Below the pieces are notes generated by a model. It searched no databases. It saw only the letters and a list, made by a program, of their open reading frames with translations, and was not told the DNA's origin. This document shows positions 1-7,377 of a DNA stretch of 19,022 bases, one piece after another. Positions within the stretch are counted from its first letter, which is position 1. Every line of letters begins with the position of its first letter. The translations under genes and the position numbers were made by a program. Source of the stretch: Rubrobacter sp. (GTDB taxonomy: Bacteria > Actinomycetota > Rubrobacteria > Rubrobacterales > Rubrobacteraceae); contig JAFAPF010000034.1 of assembly GCA_019247245.1 (NCBI GenBank), positions 1-19,022 of the forward strand, given 5' to 3'.

Positions 1-243
1 GGTCGTGCCCGTCATGATGAACGCCGATAAGAATGGGCCCAAAAAGATAGAAAGGGGAAGCGTCCATGTCAGAGGAGTACTACTGAACGGCAGGAGGCCA
101 ACTCCATCTTCGGAGAGCACATACGGCAGCTCAACGAGCCATGTGCCGGCGTAGGCGATGATGAAGTAGAAGACCAGCGGATGTCGGGCGAGCAGGTTCT
201 CGCGAGCAGCGTCCGGCTGTTCAGCGGCGTTGGCGGTGGTCAT
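1..243 (-). CDS. CPBP-family intramembrane metalloprotease, N-terminal part (cut by window edge)
   Basis: Partial gene; the 81 N-terminal residues are present and the frame is open to the window edge. It starts at ATG 243 with a good ribosome site (GGAAAGGAC) about 8 bases upstream. After a polar 17-residue head come two hydrophobic segments (about residues 22–44 and 58–75). The catalytic motifs of CPBP/Abi proteases (EE, H, HxxxN) would lie beyond the edge and are not seen. The family call rests on clear similarity to the complete paralogue at 565–1485: both have LLARH then LVFYF near residue 20 and FIMT near residue 75. CPBP proteins are multi-pass membrane proteases used in prenyl-protein processing, bacteriocin immunity or regulated proteolysis; which role applies here cannot be read from the fragment. 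Confidence 0.72.
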   Translation of the reverse strand, partial: MTTANAAEQPDAARENLLARHPLVFYFIIAYAGTWLVELPYVLSEDGVGLLPFSSTPLTWTLPLSIFLGPFLSAFIMTGTT

Positions 244-282
244 GTCGATACGTCCTTTCCCGGTGCAAATGCTTTTACATGA

Positions 283-311
283 ATTATAGACAAATACTAA
301 AGTGCTGCGAA
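283..311 (-). promoter_or_regulatory. Promoter of the first CPBP gene
   Basis: On the minus strand a perfect TATAAT (283–288) lies 17 bp from TTCGCA (306–311; 4 of 6 match to TTGACA). The predicted transcript start leaves a leader of about 30 bases containing the ribosome site. The block around it recurs upstream of the paralogue (1529–1557, TATGAT and TGCGCA at the same spacing), and the similarity continues upstream of the -35 box to about position 342, which supports a functional element. Confidence 0.55.
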
Positions 312-388
312 ATCTCGAAAGCACTCCGCTACAGAGCTTGCGCCTTGAGCTAGAGCAGTAGATTGCCTTTATTAACTCTATTGCCGCA

Positions 389-532
389 AGAGACCGTCTG
401 AAAAGTAGTTAGAGACTGCCCGAACTTACATTGTTTGTTGGCACTAAGAGCGAAATGGAGGTCCTCTGTCCCATTTTGGAGGTCTCTAAGGCTTTAATTT
501 CGGAACCAGTCGAGACTTTTCAGACAGCCTCT
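389..532. mobile_element. MITE-like foldback element (non-autonomous IS derivative or IS relic)
   Basis: A 144-bp stretch is bounded by 18-bp terminal inverted repeats: the left end 389–406 reads AGAGACCGTCTGAAAAGT and the right end 515–532, read on the other strand, AGAGGCTGTCTGAAAAGT (16 of 18 match; the inner 11 are perfect). Inside lie nested inverted repeats TTAGAGAC (409–416) with GTCTCTAA (482–489), and AAATGG (453–458) with CCATTT (471–476), so the whole element can fold on itself. There is no open reading frame. No clear target duplication is visible at the flanks. The ends resemble IS-type terminal repeats, but I cannot name the family; a small structured RNA is the main alternative. 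Confidence 0.5.
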
Positions 533-564
533 CTAGAAGTGAGATTCTCGGAAACTCATCCCTA

Positions 565-1485
565 CTATGTTGCGGCTGTAGCCGAATCGGGTTCTTCTCC
601 TTGTTGGTAGTGCCGATAGCCCAAGCAGCCTCGGGTCACGACTAAGATCACCATCGCCAACGCCCCCGCGGCAATCGCAAGGTTCAAGTAGCTGCCGAGC
701 ACGCTGGGAGCGGGAAAGAGCTGAATCAAGGCCGCACTATAAAAGGTGTTCCAGGACGCATGTACCAAGATGGCCATGAGCACGCTTCCCTTTGTGTTGT
801 TGAACACCCACTGTATGATGAGACGGAGGGCTATAAGAGCGAGGGCAAACACAACGAAGTCCAGGACGGTACCCCTAGGCGGTATATCCGCAAGCTCCTC
901 AGATGGGATCAAGAACCCGGGCAGGTGCCAGAAAGCCCAGAGGCTCCCCAAGATGAGGCCTCCTGCCAAAGGACCGTGTAGCTGCTGCAAGCGGAGCTGC
1001 GCGAAACCGCTCCAGCCCGGTTCCTCGAACAGTGGTCCTCCGATGAAGACCATAAAGACGAAGGCACTGATATAGGGCACAACCGACAGAGGAGCGAGCG
1101 TTTGGAACGATGCCAGGGCCCCCGTCCGGACGAGTGTGCCAAGCACCATAACCACCGGGAGGCCGAAGAGGGCGAACAGGTACCACCGGAGTCCCACCCG
1201 CCACAGCACGATCCGACGCAGCCAGAGGCGTACTCCTGGCCTCCCTTCGCTGAGCGCGGTCATGATGAACCCGGATAAGAGCGGTCCTAGCAGACCAGCG
1301 ATGCCCAACAGGCCCACTATTTGAGGACCTGCATTTAGGACTCCATAGTAGGTGAGCACACCTGGCAGAAACAAAAGCCAGGAGAAGGCGAAGGCGATGA
1401 GGAAGTAGAAGACTAGCGAATGCCGGGCGAGCAGGCTCTTGTGAGGAGCCTCCGGCGGTGAGGCGCCGTTATCGACGATCGTCAT
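565..1485 (-). CDS. CPBP-family intramembrane metalloprotease
   Basis: Complete 306-residue multi-pass membrane protein of the CPBP (CAAX protease and bacteriocin-processing, formerly Abi) family. Visible motifs: glutamate pair at 154–155 within FEEPGWSGF, histidine at 187 within FWHLPGF, and HASWN at 242–246 (HxxxN); these are the expected metal or catalytic residues. The usual arginine of EExxxR is serine 159 here. I place the start at ATG 1485, not the upstream ATG at 1539: the shorter start has an AGGGGAAGGGAG ribosome site and aligns with the start of the paralogue at 243. About eight hydrophobic segments fill residues 23–288. It is a tandem paralogue of the gene cut at position 1. Substrate unknown; a housekeeping prenyl-endopeptidase role is less likely than an accessory one. 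Confidence 0.85.
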   Translation of the reverse strand: MTIVDNGASPPEAPHKSLLARHSLVFYFLIAFAFSWLLFLPGVLTYYGVLNAGPQIVGLLGIAGLLGPLLSGFIMTALSEGRPGVRLWLRRIVLWRVGLRWYLFALFGLPVVMVLGTLVRTGALASFQTLAPLSVVPYISAFVFMVFIGGPLFEEPGWSGFAQLRLQQLHGPLAGGLILGSLWAFWHLPGFLIPSEELADIPPRGTVLDFVVFALALIALRLIIQWVFNNTKGSVLMAILVHASWNTFYSAALIQLFPAPSVLGSYLNLAIAAGALAMVILVVTRGCLGYRHYQQGEEPDSATAAT

Positions 1486-1528
1486 GCTGATACTCCCTTC
1501 CCCTATGCATAGAGCAGGTTTTGCTGAA

Positions 1529-1557
1529 ATCATAGGCATGTACTGAAGAGCTGCGCA
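1529..1557 (-). promoter_or_regulatory. Promoter of the second CPBP gene
   Basis: TATGAT (1529–1534) and TGCGCA (1552–1557) on the minus strand, 17 bp apart, occupy the same places as the promoter of the paralogue at 283–311. On its own the -35 box is weak (3 of 6), so the call depends on the duplicated context: CTCGAAAG.ACTCCGCT and AGAGCTTGCGC are shared just upstream. Confidence 0.4.
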
Positions 1558-1733
1558 ACCTCGAAAGTACTCCGCTAAAGAGCTTGCGCATAGAGGTTCC
1601 TAAGTTTACAACCCTAGAAACCGCATCAGTCTTGCAAAGGATCGCAGAAACCCGATAAGTAGGTTGCGGAGAACCAGGAACGTTTATGAAAACTGTATCG
1701 ACCGGTCTCCTTGAAACCTTTCCTATGCGGTTA

Positions 1734-2279
1734 CTACTCTGCTATCGTCGTGTTCCTTTCCATCCAAAGCGTATAGCCCATCCAGGCTATAGCTCCATAT
1801 AGGATGATGCTGGCATAAAGAAAGACGCCGTCAGGTACGTTCATCGGGAAGGCGTGAATCGGCCCAGTAACTACCGCCCCGGTAATGAGTAGCACACCAG
1901 CTATGAGCGGATAGGTCCCAGCTCGCAGGCTAGATACCCCAAACAAAGCCCAGCCTAAGTTAGCTAATAAAGAAATACCAGCGCTGCCCGGACCCACTAC
2001 GAGGCCAAAAAGAGCCAGCAGAAAGCCTATTAGGCCGAGGATGCCCAGAGCTTCAGAGTGACGGACGTACAAAGCGACCAGGCCGACCACCAACAGCATC
2101 CTACCCACCACCCCTAGAAAGGACTGGATCTGCACGAGTGCACTGTCCGGCTCACCATTAGCTAGGTCAGGAGAGAAGAAGGACACATAGATAAAGACTA
2201 TAAAGCTAGCTGCTATAAGCAACACGCTCCCCAGCATGGCTGCCATCCCTCCCCCCTTCAGAAGTTGTGAAGTCGACAC
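1734..2279 (-). CDS. Multi-pass membrane protein of unknown function
   Basis: Not recognised as a named family. With a GTG start at 2279 it has 181 residues. Five or six hydrophobic segments follow each other: about residues 12–35, 52–72, 76–98, 101–118, 123–139 and 150–172, with short polar loops. The frame is open to an ATG at 2333, but that start and the ATG at 2315 have no ribosome site, whereas the GTG has GAGAAGGGGG at 2285–2294, and the protein then begins VSTSQLL before the first membrane helix, as small actinobacterial integral membrane proteins often do. It sits alone between the CPBP gene and the sirtuin, on the same strand, in AT-richer sequence than the relA operon. No catalytic motif is visible. 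Confidence 0.65.
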   Translation of the reverse strand: MSTSQLLKGGGMAAMLGSVLLIAASFIVFIYVSFFSPDLANGEPDSALVQIQSFLGVVGRMLLVVGLVALYVRHSEALGILGLIGFLLALFGLVVGPGSAGISLLANLGWALFGVSSLRAGTYPLIAGVLLITGAVVTGPIHAFPMNVPDGVFLYASIILYGAIAWMGYTLWMERNTTIAE

Positions 2280-2284
2280 GGTCG

Positions 2285-2294
2285 CCCCCTTCTC
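2285..2294 (-). promoter_or_regulatory. Ribosome binding site deciding the GTG start at 2279
   Basis: GAGAAGGGGG on the minus strand ends five bases before the GTG at 2279. The two upstream in-frame ATG codons (2333, 2315) lack any comparable purine run, which is why the shorter protein is preferred. Confidence 0.5.
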
Positions 2295-2422
2295 GCTTTT
2301 GGCGGTTTCCTCCATGAAGCCAAATGATGACATTCAGGAGCGTTCAGCGCACCCCCCAGAAGAGCTATCCCTACGAGTTTTGCTGGCAAAGTTACCTGTT
2401 ATAGATCTCGTTTACTAGTTGG

Positions 2423-2449
2423 GGTGTTTTCGACACCTTCTTCAGAAGG
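2423..2449. terminator. Two overlapping hairpins downstream of the sirtuin gene
   Basis: GGTGT (2423–2427) pairs with ACACC (2433–2437), and CCTTC (2436–2440) pairs with GAAGG (2445–2449). They share two bases, so they exclude each other. On the plus strand the second is followed by CTTTT, but no plus-strand gene precedes it; on the minus strand, where the relA–hisS–sirtuin operon ends, there is no T-run after it. A terminator for the operon is possible but weakly supported. Confidence 0.2.
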
Positions 2450-2500
2450 CTTTTCTTGCTCGGGAAGTGAAAAAGGAGCAGGGGTAGTATAGCGCTTGCG

Positions 2501-3250
2501 CTAACCGTAGGCGGCATTCACCAGCCCTGGCAGCATCTCTCCCGCCCGGCCTCGCAACACGTACGAAGCATACCGGGTGAGGGGAGTTTCGTCCGGATTG
2601 ACCTCGACAATCACGGCCCCACTGCGCAGTGCCTCGATGGGCAGCGACGCTGCAGGCTGTACAAGCCCGGAGGTGCCGGCGGATAAGAACAGATCGCAGC
2701 CACGGGCTGCCTCAAAAGCCTCGGCGAGTGCGTCTACGGGCAGTGCCTCTCCGAACCAGACCACGTCCGGACGCAGGAACGCACCGCAGTGCGGGCACAG
2801 GGGTGGAACACCCGTGTCGTCCTGGCGCGGCTCGACGATAACGCCCTCACGCGAACACTTCGAGCGCCCTATATTGCCGTGCAGCTCTATAACGTTCCGG
2901 CTGCCCGCGTGCCAATGCAGCCCGTCGACGTTCTGCGTTACAAGGGCGAAAGAAGGAACGCGACGCTCCAACTCCGCCAGGGCCTCGTGACCGCGGTTCG
3001 GTGCGGCCTTATCTATGTGCTTTCGGCGCCAAGCGTACCACTCCCATACAAGGTGAGGGTCGCGGGCGAACGCTTCCGGGGTTGCGAGCTGCTCGGGATC
3101 GAAGCGCGTCCAGAGACCGGTCTGTGCCTCGCGAAAGGTCGGCACACCGCTCTCGGCAGAGACGCCGGACCCAGTTAGACCGGCTACGCTTTGGGCATTC
3201 TGCAGTGCTGTGATGAGGCTCTCCGGTACACGGACGTCTCTGATACTCAC
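2501..3250 (-). CDS. cobB: NAD-dependent protein deacylase, sirtuin (Sir2/CobB) family
   Basis: A 249-residue Sir2-fold enzyme that removes acyl groups from lysines using NAD. Motifs in order: GSGVSAESG (27–35, NAD loop), TQNVDGLH (105–112), catalytic histidine 124 in ELHGN, zinc ligands, and WFGE at 165–168. Tyr72 and Arg75 give the YxxR signature that in SIRT5 and CobB binds succinyl or malonyl groups, so desuccinylase or demalonylase activity is a fair inference. The zinc site is odd: the first pair is only Cys132 (KCSREG), the second is intact (Cys152, Cys155). It starts with GTG, 16 bases after the hisS stop and without an obvious ribosome site, so it probably depends on hisS translation. 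It is the last gene of the relA operon. Confidence 0.92.
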   Translation of the reverse strand: MSIRDVRVPESLITALQNAQSVAGLTGSGVSAESGVPTFREAQTGLWTRFDPEQLATPEAFARDPHLVWEWYAWRRKHIDKAAPNRGHEALAELERRVPSFALVTQNVDGLHWHAGSRNVIELHGNIGRSKCSREGVIVEPRQDDTGVPPLCPHCGAFLRPDVVWFGEALPVDALAEAFEAARGCDLFLSAGTSGLVQPAASLPIEALRSGAVIVEVNPDETPLTRYASYVLRGRAGEMLPGLVNAAYG

Positions 3251-3266
3251 CGCACTGAGGCTTCGA

Positions 3267-4538
3267 TCAGGACCTCAAAGCCCGAAGCAACTCCTCTGGG
3301 CCATCCACGATGGTGACCGTCCGCTGCTCGCCTGATGTCATATCGTGCAAGGAGCAGACGCCAGCCGCTAGCTCCTCCTCCCCGAGAACCAACGCGAACC
3401 TGGCCCCAGCACGGTCGGCCTGCTTGAACTGGCCCTTGGCGCTGCGGTGCATGTAGTCAAGGTCGCAGGAGAACCCGTGGGCGCGCAAAGCAGCTACAAG
3501 AGTGAAGGCCGGCAGGCGAGACTCGGAACCTAAAGCGACGAAAAAGGCGTCTAAGCGGGGGCCCTTCTCTGGGGCGCTCGCGGCGAGGAGGATGCGTTCG
3601 ATACCGGTCCCGAACCCTATACCCGGCAGGTCCGGTCCGCCCAGCTCCTCCACGAGGCCGTTGTAGCGTCCCCCGGCCCCTATCGTATCCTGAGCACCCA
3701 AAGCTGCGCTCTTCGCCTCGAACACGGTCAACGTATAATAGTCGAGCCCCCGCACGAGCCGTTCGTCCACCACGTACGGCACCCCGAGCACCTTTAGCCC
3801 CTCCTTGACCGCGCCGAAGTGCGCCCTAGACTCCTCGCTCAAGAAATCCCCGATCAGCGGAGCCTCTGTGAGAAGTGCCTGGGTGTTCTTGTCCTTGGAG
3901 TCGAAGGTACGCAAGGGATTGGTCTTGAGCCGGGCTTTCGAGTCAGGGTCAAGCTCGGAGACGTTCTTCTGAAGAAAGGCGCGCAGCTCCGGGATGTAGC
4001 GCCAGCGCGTTTCGACGTCGCCTAGGTTGTTCAAGTAGACTACCTCGTCCTTGACGCCCAAAGCCTGGTGAAACTCGTAAAGAAGAGCTATGATCTCCAC
4101 GTCTACTAGAGGATCAGCGGATCCTAAAACCTCAGCTCCTACCTGCACGTGCTGGCGATACCGGCCTTTTTGCTGGCGCTCATGGCGAAACATTGGCCCC
4201 AGGTACCACATCTTCAGAGGCTGAGCGAGCTTGTACAGACCGTGCTCAACATAGGCGCGCACCACCCCGGCGGTTCCCTCCGGTCTCAAGGCCAACTCCC
4301 GTCCACCCTTGTCACGAAAGATGAACATCTCCTTGCGCACGATATCCGATGTCCCACCCACGCTCCGGACGTATAGAACCTCCTCCTCGAAGATAGGCAG
4401 CCGCACCTCCACGTAGTTGTACCGGTGGAAAAAGTCGCGCGCGACTCTCTCAGCCCATGCCCAAAGCTCCGGTTTTTCGTGCGGCTCTCGTCCCCCCGGA
4501 TAAACGTCGTAGGTCCCCTTCGGTCCCCTGTATTTCAC
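3267..4538 (-). CDS. hisS: Histidyl-tRNA synthetase
   Basis: Class II aminoacyl-tRNA synthetase charging tRNA-His with histidine and ATP; cytosolic, essential. At 423 residues it matches the family length. Motif 2 (FRHERQQKGRYRQH) lies at about 117–130, the histidine-binding stretch RGLDYYT at 263–269, and motif 3 (GIGFGTGIERIL) at 306–317; an anticodon-binding domain fills the last ~95 residues. The frame is open 46 codons further upstream (to 4676), but that extension overlaps the hydrolase gene and has no synthetase character. The GTG at 4538 begins VKYRGPKGTYDVYP, the normal HisRS N-terminus, and overlaps the hydrolase TGA as GTGA, a classic coupling arrangement. The relA–hydrolase–hisS order is also known from Mycobacterium tuberculosis. 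Confidence 0.96.
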   Translation of the reverse strand: MKYRGPKGTYDVYPGGREPHEKPELWAWAERVARDFFHRYNYVEVRLPIFEEEVLYVRSVGGTSDIVRKEMFIFRDKGGRELALRPEGTAGVVRAYVEHGLYKLAQPLKMWYLGPMFRHERQQKGRYRQHVQVGAEVLGSADPLVDVEIIALLYEFHQALGVKDEVVYLNNLGDVETRWRYIPELRAFLQKNVSELDPDSKARLKTNPLRTFDSKDKNTQALLTEAPLIGDFLSEESRAHFGAVKEGLKVLGVPYVVDERLVRGLDYYTLTVFEAKSAALGAQDTIGAGGRYNGLVEELGGPDLPGIGFGTGIERILLAASAPEKGPRLDAFFVALGSESRLPAFTLVAALRAHGFSCDLDYMHRSAKGQFKQADRAGARFALVLGEEELAAGVCSLHDMTSGEQRTVTIVDGPEELLRALRS

Positions 4539-5113
4539 AGGACCCCCAAAGGCAGATAAGGGTTCGTCTCGAGCTCTTCCATCGCGTGAAGCACCGGCCC
4601 GTGTCCCGTATAGAGCTGGGTATAGCCGTTCCAGAGCTGCATGACCTTCCTTATGGAGGCTTCGATCTGTTCCCACGATCCTCCCGAGATGTCCGTTCGA
4701 CCCACGCTCCCCGGGAGTACCAGGTCGCCGACGATCTGGTCGGATCCCATCACAAACGTTACCGATCCTGGCGAGTGCCCCGGCGTGTGCAATACGGTTA
4801 TTGTCTCCCCACCGAGATCGAGTTCCCTACCGTCTTCCAGGGACTCGTAGCCAATAACACCCACGCCTTGAGCGTCCTCGTGGTGCATGTAGACCGGCGC
4901 CCTCGTTTCACGACGCACCTCCTCCAGTGCTCCCACATGGTCGCTATGGCCATGCGTAATCAGGATAGCTGTAACAGGTTTCTTCAAACGGCTGAGGATC
5001 TTTTGCGGTTCGGCCCCAGCGTCCACGATTAGGTCGCCCTCTGAAGCATGCACGATGTAGGAATTGACCTCAAAGCCGCCCATGCTGAGGCAAACCCTTT
5101 CGATCTTATACAT
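4535..5113 (-). CDS. MBL-fold metallo-hydrolase, glyoxalase-II-like
   Basis: A 192-residue metallo-beta-lactamase-fold hydrolase. Metal-binding residues are all visible: HGHSDH at 54–59, His113 in HTPGHS, Asp130 in GDLVLPGS and His171 in GHGP. The GDLVLPGSVGRTD stretch and overall size fit the small YcbL-like glyoxalase II group, which hydrolyses thioesters; the true substrate is unknown, and actinobacteria generally lack glutathione, so the hydroxyacylglutathione hydrolase label should not be taken literally. The gene starts 12 bases after the relA stop and overlaps hisS by four bases, matching the conserved relA–hydrolase–hisS cluster. No strong ribosome site precedes the ATG at 5113, so expression probably relies on coupling to relA. 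Confidence 0.9.
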   Translation of the reverse strand: MYKIERVCLSMGGFEVNSYIVHASEGDLIVDAGAEPQKILSRLKKPVTAILITHGHSDHVGALEEVRRETRAPVYMHHEDAQGVGVIGYESLEDGRELDLGGETITVLHTPGHSPGSVTFVMGSDQIVGDLVLPGSVGRTDISGGSWEQIEASIRKVMQLWNGYTQLYTGHGPVLHAMEELETNPYLPLGVL

Positions 5114-5125
5114 TTAAAGACGCTT

Positions 5126-7363
5126 CTAACGTTCCCCAGCGCCGAGCGGTGTGCCGTCGCGTGAAACCCTGCGGACATCGTAGACGTCTGGGACGCCCCT
5201 GATCTTACGAATAATCTCCTCAACGTGTGACAAGCTAGCCGCCTTGAACGCGAAACGACTCAAAGCCGTCCGGTCTTCAATAGTGTCTACCCTCGCGGAG
5301 AGTATGTTCACGTCTGAGTCTGAGATGATGGCTGTTATATCTTTAAGGAGGTGCATCCGATCCAAAGCCTCAACGAGCAACTCCACCGTAAAGAGCTGTT
5401 CTGATCCTTGCGCCCACTCGACGCTGACGAAACGCTCCGGATCGCGCACCTGCAATGCTCCGGCATTCGTACAGACCCCGGAGTGCACCACGACCCCGCG
5501 GCCTAAAGAAACATATCCTACGATATCATCGCCGGGCATCGGGCTACAGCAACGAGCCAAGCGTGTAAGTATTCCGCTCGAACCGACCACCCGCACACCA
5601 GTCTCCGAGTCAATTCCTCCCTGGCGTTCAGGAAGTGGTAGGGGTACGAGCGCGGGGCTGCGCTCACCATGCGGCTGCCCTCCAAGTTGTTTGGGCTGCA
5701 CCTTCTCGACGATTCGATGAGCCACGTTCTCAGCCGAAAGAGCACCGAGGCCTACAGCAGCAAACATATCGCTCGGTGTCGGGTAGTTAGTGGCGCTAGC
5801 CACCTCCTCCCAAATCTCGGGCGCTACTTTCTCCACACGCTGCTTTTTGAGGAGTGACGTGACCTTCTCACGACCCAAAGAAAGGTTATCTTCACGATCG
5901 ACCTTATTAAAGAACTGCCGAATCTTGTTGCGTGCCCTACCACTCTGTACCACAGCCAGCCAGTCCCGACTCGGGGAGGCAGTCTTGCCGGTAATGATCT
6001 GGACCCGGTCCCCGGAGACGAGCTCGGAGTCCAACGGCACAATGCGGTCGTTGACCTTCGCGCCGATGCAGCGGTGTCCGATCTCCGTGTGGATGTGGTA
6101 GGCGAAGTCTATCGGAGTAGCCCCACTGGGTAGGCTCACCACGTCACCTTTCGGCGTGAAAACGTAGACCTCCTCAGCAACGAGCTCGCCCTTCAACGAC
6201 TCCATGAACTCGGTCGCGTCGGGCGTTTCCTTTTGCCACTCCAGCATGCTTTTGAGCCACGCAAGGCGATCTACCTGGCTATCTTTGAGGCCGTGCTTAT
6301 ACAGCCAATGGGCAGCTATGCCATATTCGGCGGTCACATCCATCTCACGGGTGCGAATCTGAATTTCCAAAAGCTTCCCCTCATGGGACATCACCGTCGT
6401 GTGTAATGACTGATACATATTAAACTTCGGCATCGCGATGTAGTCCTTGAAACGGCCGGGGATAGGCTTCCAGGCCGAGTGGATAACCCCCAAAGCACCG
6501 TAGCAGTCTCGCACCCCATCGACCATGACCCTTAAGCCTGCGAGATCGTATATCTCGTTGAACTCTTTATTACGGCGTACCATCTTGTTGTAGATGGAGT
6601 AGAAGTGCTTGATCCGCCCCTTCACCTCCGCTTCTATCCCCGCCTCTTTAAGGTGCTGCCTGAGTTCAGCGGCCGCCCCATTGATGAAGGCCTGCCGATC
6701 GGCCCGTCTCGCCGCGACGAGACGCTTTATCTCTTCGTAACGCCTAGGGTGGAGAGTGGCAAAAGCCAGATCCTCTAGCTCCCACTTCATGGAGTAGATA
6801 CCAAGTCGGTGAGCCAAAGGGGCATAGATCTCCAGCGTCTCTGTAGCCTTTTTAAGCTGGTTCTCACGCTTGAGGTAAGCCAGCGTCCTCATGTTGTGCA
6901 GCCTATCGGCGAGCTTGATGATGATTACTCGCACGTCCCGGCTCATCGCTACGATCATCTTCCGCAAGGATTCTGCCTGCGCCTCCTCGAAGTTCCCGCT
7001 GGGGAGCCGCTTAAGCTTGGTGACCCCGTCCACGATGTCCGCGACCTCTTTCCCAAACCTTGTCTCCAGCTCCTCCCTACTAAGGTCAGTGTCCTCAAGG
7101 ACGTCGTGCAGTATGGCAGCGGCGATCGTCGTAGCGTCGAGGTGCAGATTGGCGAGGATGTTCGCGGTGCAAAGCGGGTGGTACACGAACGGTTCGCCGC
7201 TCTTACGAACTTGGCCTCTATGCGCAGCGTGGGCCGTTCCGTAGGCCCGGGCGATCAGCTCTTCATCGGCCTCCGGGTTGTATGCGGTAACCTTACGTAA
7301 GAGGGAGGTTATAGTTACCTCCGGGGCGATTACAGCCTTGGGGTATGATTCTTCGTGGATCAT
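5126..7363 (-). CDS. relA: Bifunctional (p)ppGpp synthetase/hydrolase, RelA/SpoT family
   Basis: The 745-residue long-form Rel enzyme that makes and degrades the alarmone (p)ppGpp on the ribosome in response to starvation. Domains in order: HD hydrolase (about 30–200) with His49, His86-Asp87 and ADRLHNMRT at 152–160, all intact; synthetase (about 240–350) with RFKD at 304–307, the RxKD motif of bifunctional Rel enzymes and not the ExDD of synthetase-only RelA; TGS (about 397–458); a zinc-finger-like domain with Cys605-Cys606, His627 and Cys631; and a C-terminal ACT domain (about 660–735). The ATG at 7363 has no ribosome site, but a TATAAT lies just eight bases upstream, suggesting a leaderless transcript. 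It heads the relA–hydrolase–hisS–sirtuin operon. Confidence 0.97.
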   Translation of the reverse strand: MIHEESYPKAVIAPEVTITSLLRKVTAYNPEADEELIARAYGTAHAAHRGQVRKSGEPFVYHPLCTANILANLHLDATTIAAAILHDVLEDTDLSREELETRFGKEVADIVDGVTKLKRLPSGNFEEAQAESLRKMIVAMSRDVRVIIIKLADRLHNMRTLAYLKRENQLKKATETLEIYAPLAHRLGIYSMKWELEDLAFATLHPRRYEEIKRLVAARRADRQAFINGAAAELRQHLKEAGIEAEVKGRIKHFYSIYNKMVRRNKEFNEIYDLAGLRVMVDGVRDCYGALGVIHSAWKPIPGRFKDYIAMPKFNMYQSLHTTVMSHEGKLLEIQIRTREMDVTAEYGIAAHWLYKHGLKDSQVDRLAWLKSMLEWQKETPDATEFMESLKGELVAEEVYVFTPKGDVVSLPSGATPIDFAYHIHTEIGHRCIGAKVNDRIVPLDSELVSGDRVQIITGKTASPSRDWLAVVQSGRARNKIRQFFNKVDREDNLSLGREKVTSLLKKQRVEKVAPEIWEEVASATNYPTPSDMFAAVGLGALSAENVAHRIVEKVQPKQLGGQPHGERSPALVPLPLPERQGGIDSETGVRVVGSSGILTRLARCCSPMPGDDIVGYVSLGRGVVVHSGVCTNAGALQVRDPERFVSVEWAQGSEQLFTVELLVEALDRMHLLKDITAIISDSDVNILSARVDTIEDRTALSRFAFKAASLSHVEEIIRKIRGVPDVYDVRRVSRDGTPLGAGER

Positions 7364-7371
7364 ATAAGTAG

Positions 7372-7377
7372 ATTATA
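7372..7377 (-). promoter_or_regulatory. Putative -10 box giving a leaderless relA transcript
   Basis: A perfect TATAAT on the minus strand ends eight bases before the relA ATG, so transcription would begin at or within two bases of the start codon (7363–7365). The absence of any Shine–Dalgarno sequence agrees with this. No good -35 box is seen at 16–18 bp (AAAACC at 17 bp). Confidence 0.45.

Noticed and set aside
4539..4676. 46-codon upstream extension of the hisS frame
   Set aside because: It lies wholly inside the MBL hydrolase gene in another frame, and GTG 4538 gives the normal HisRS N-terminus with a GTGA overlap.
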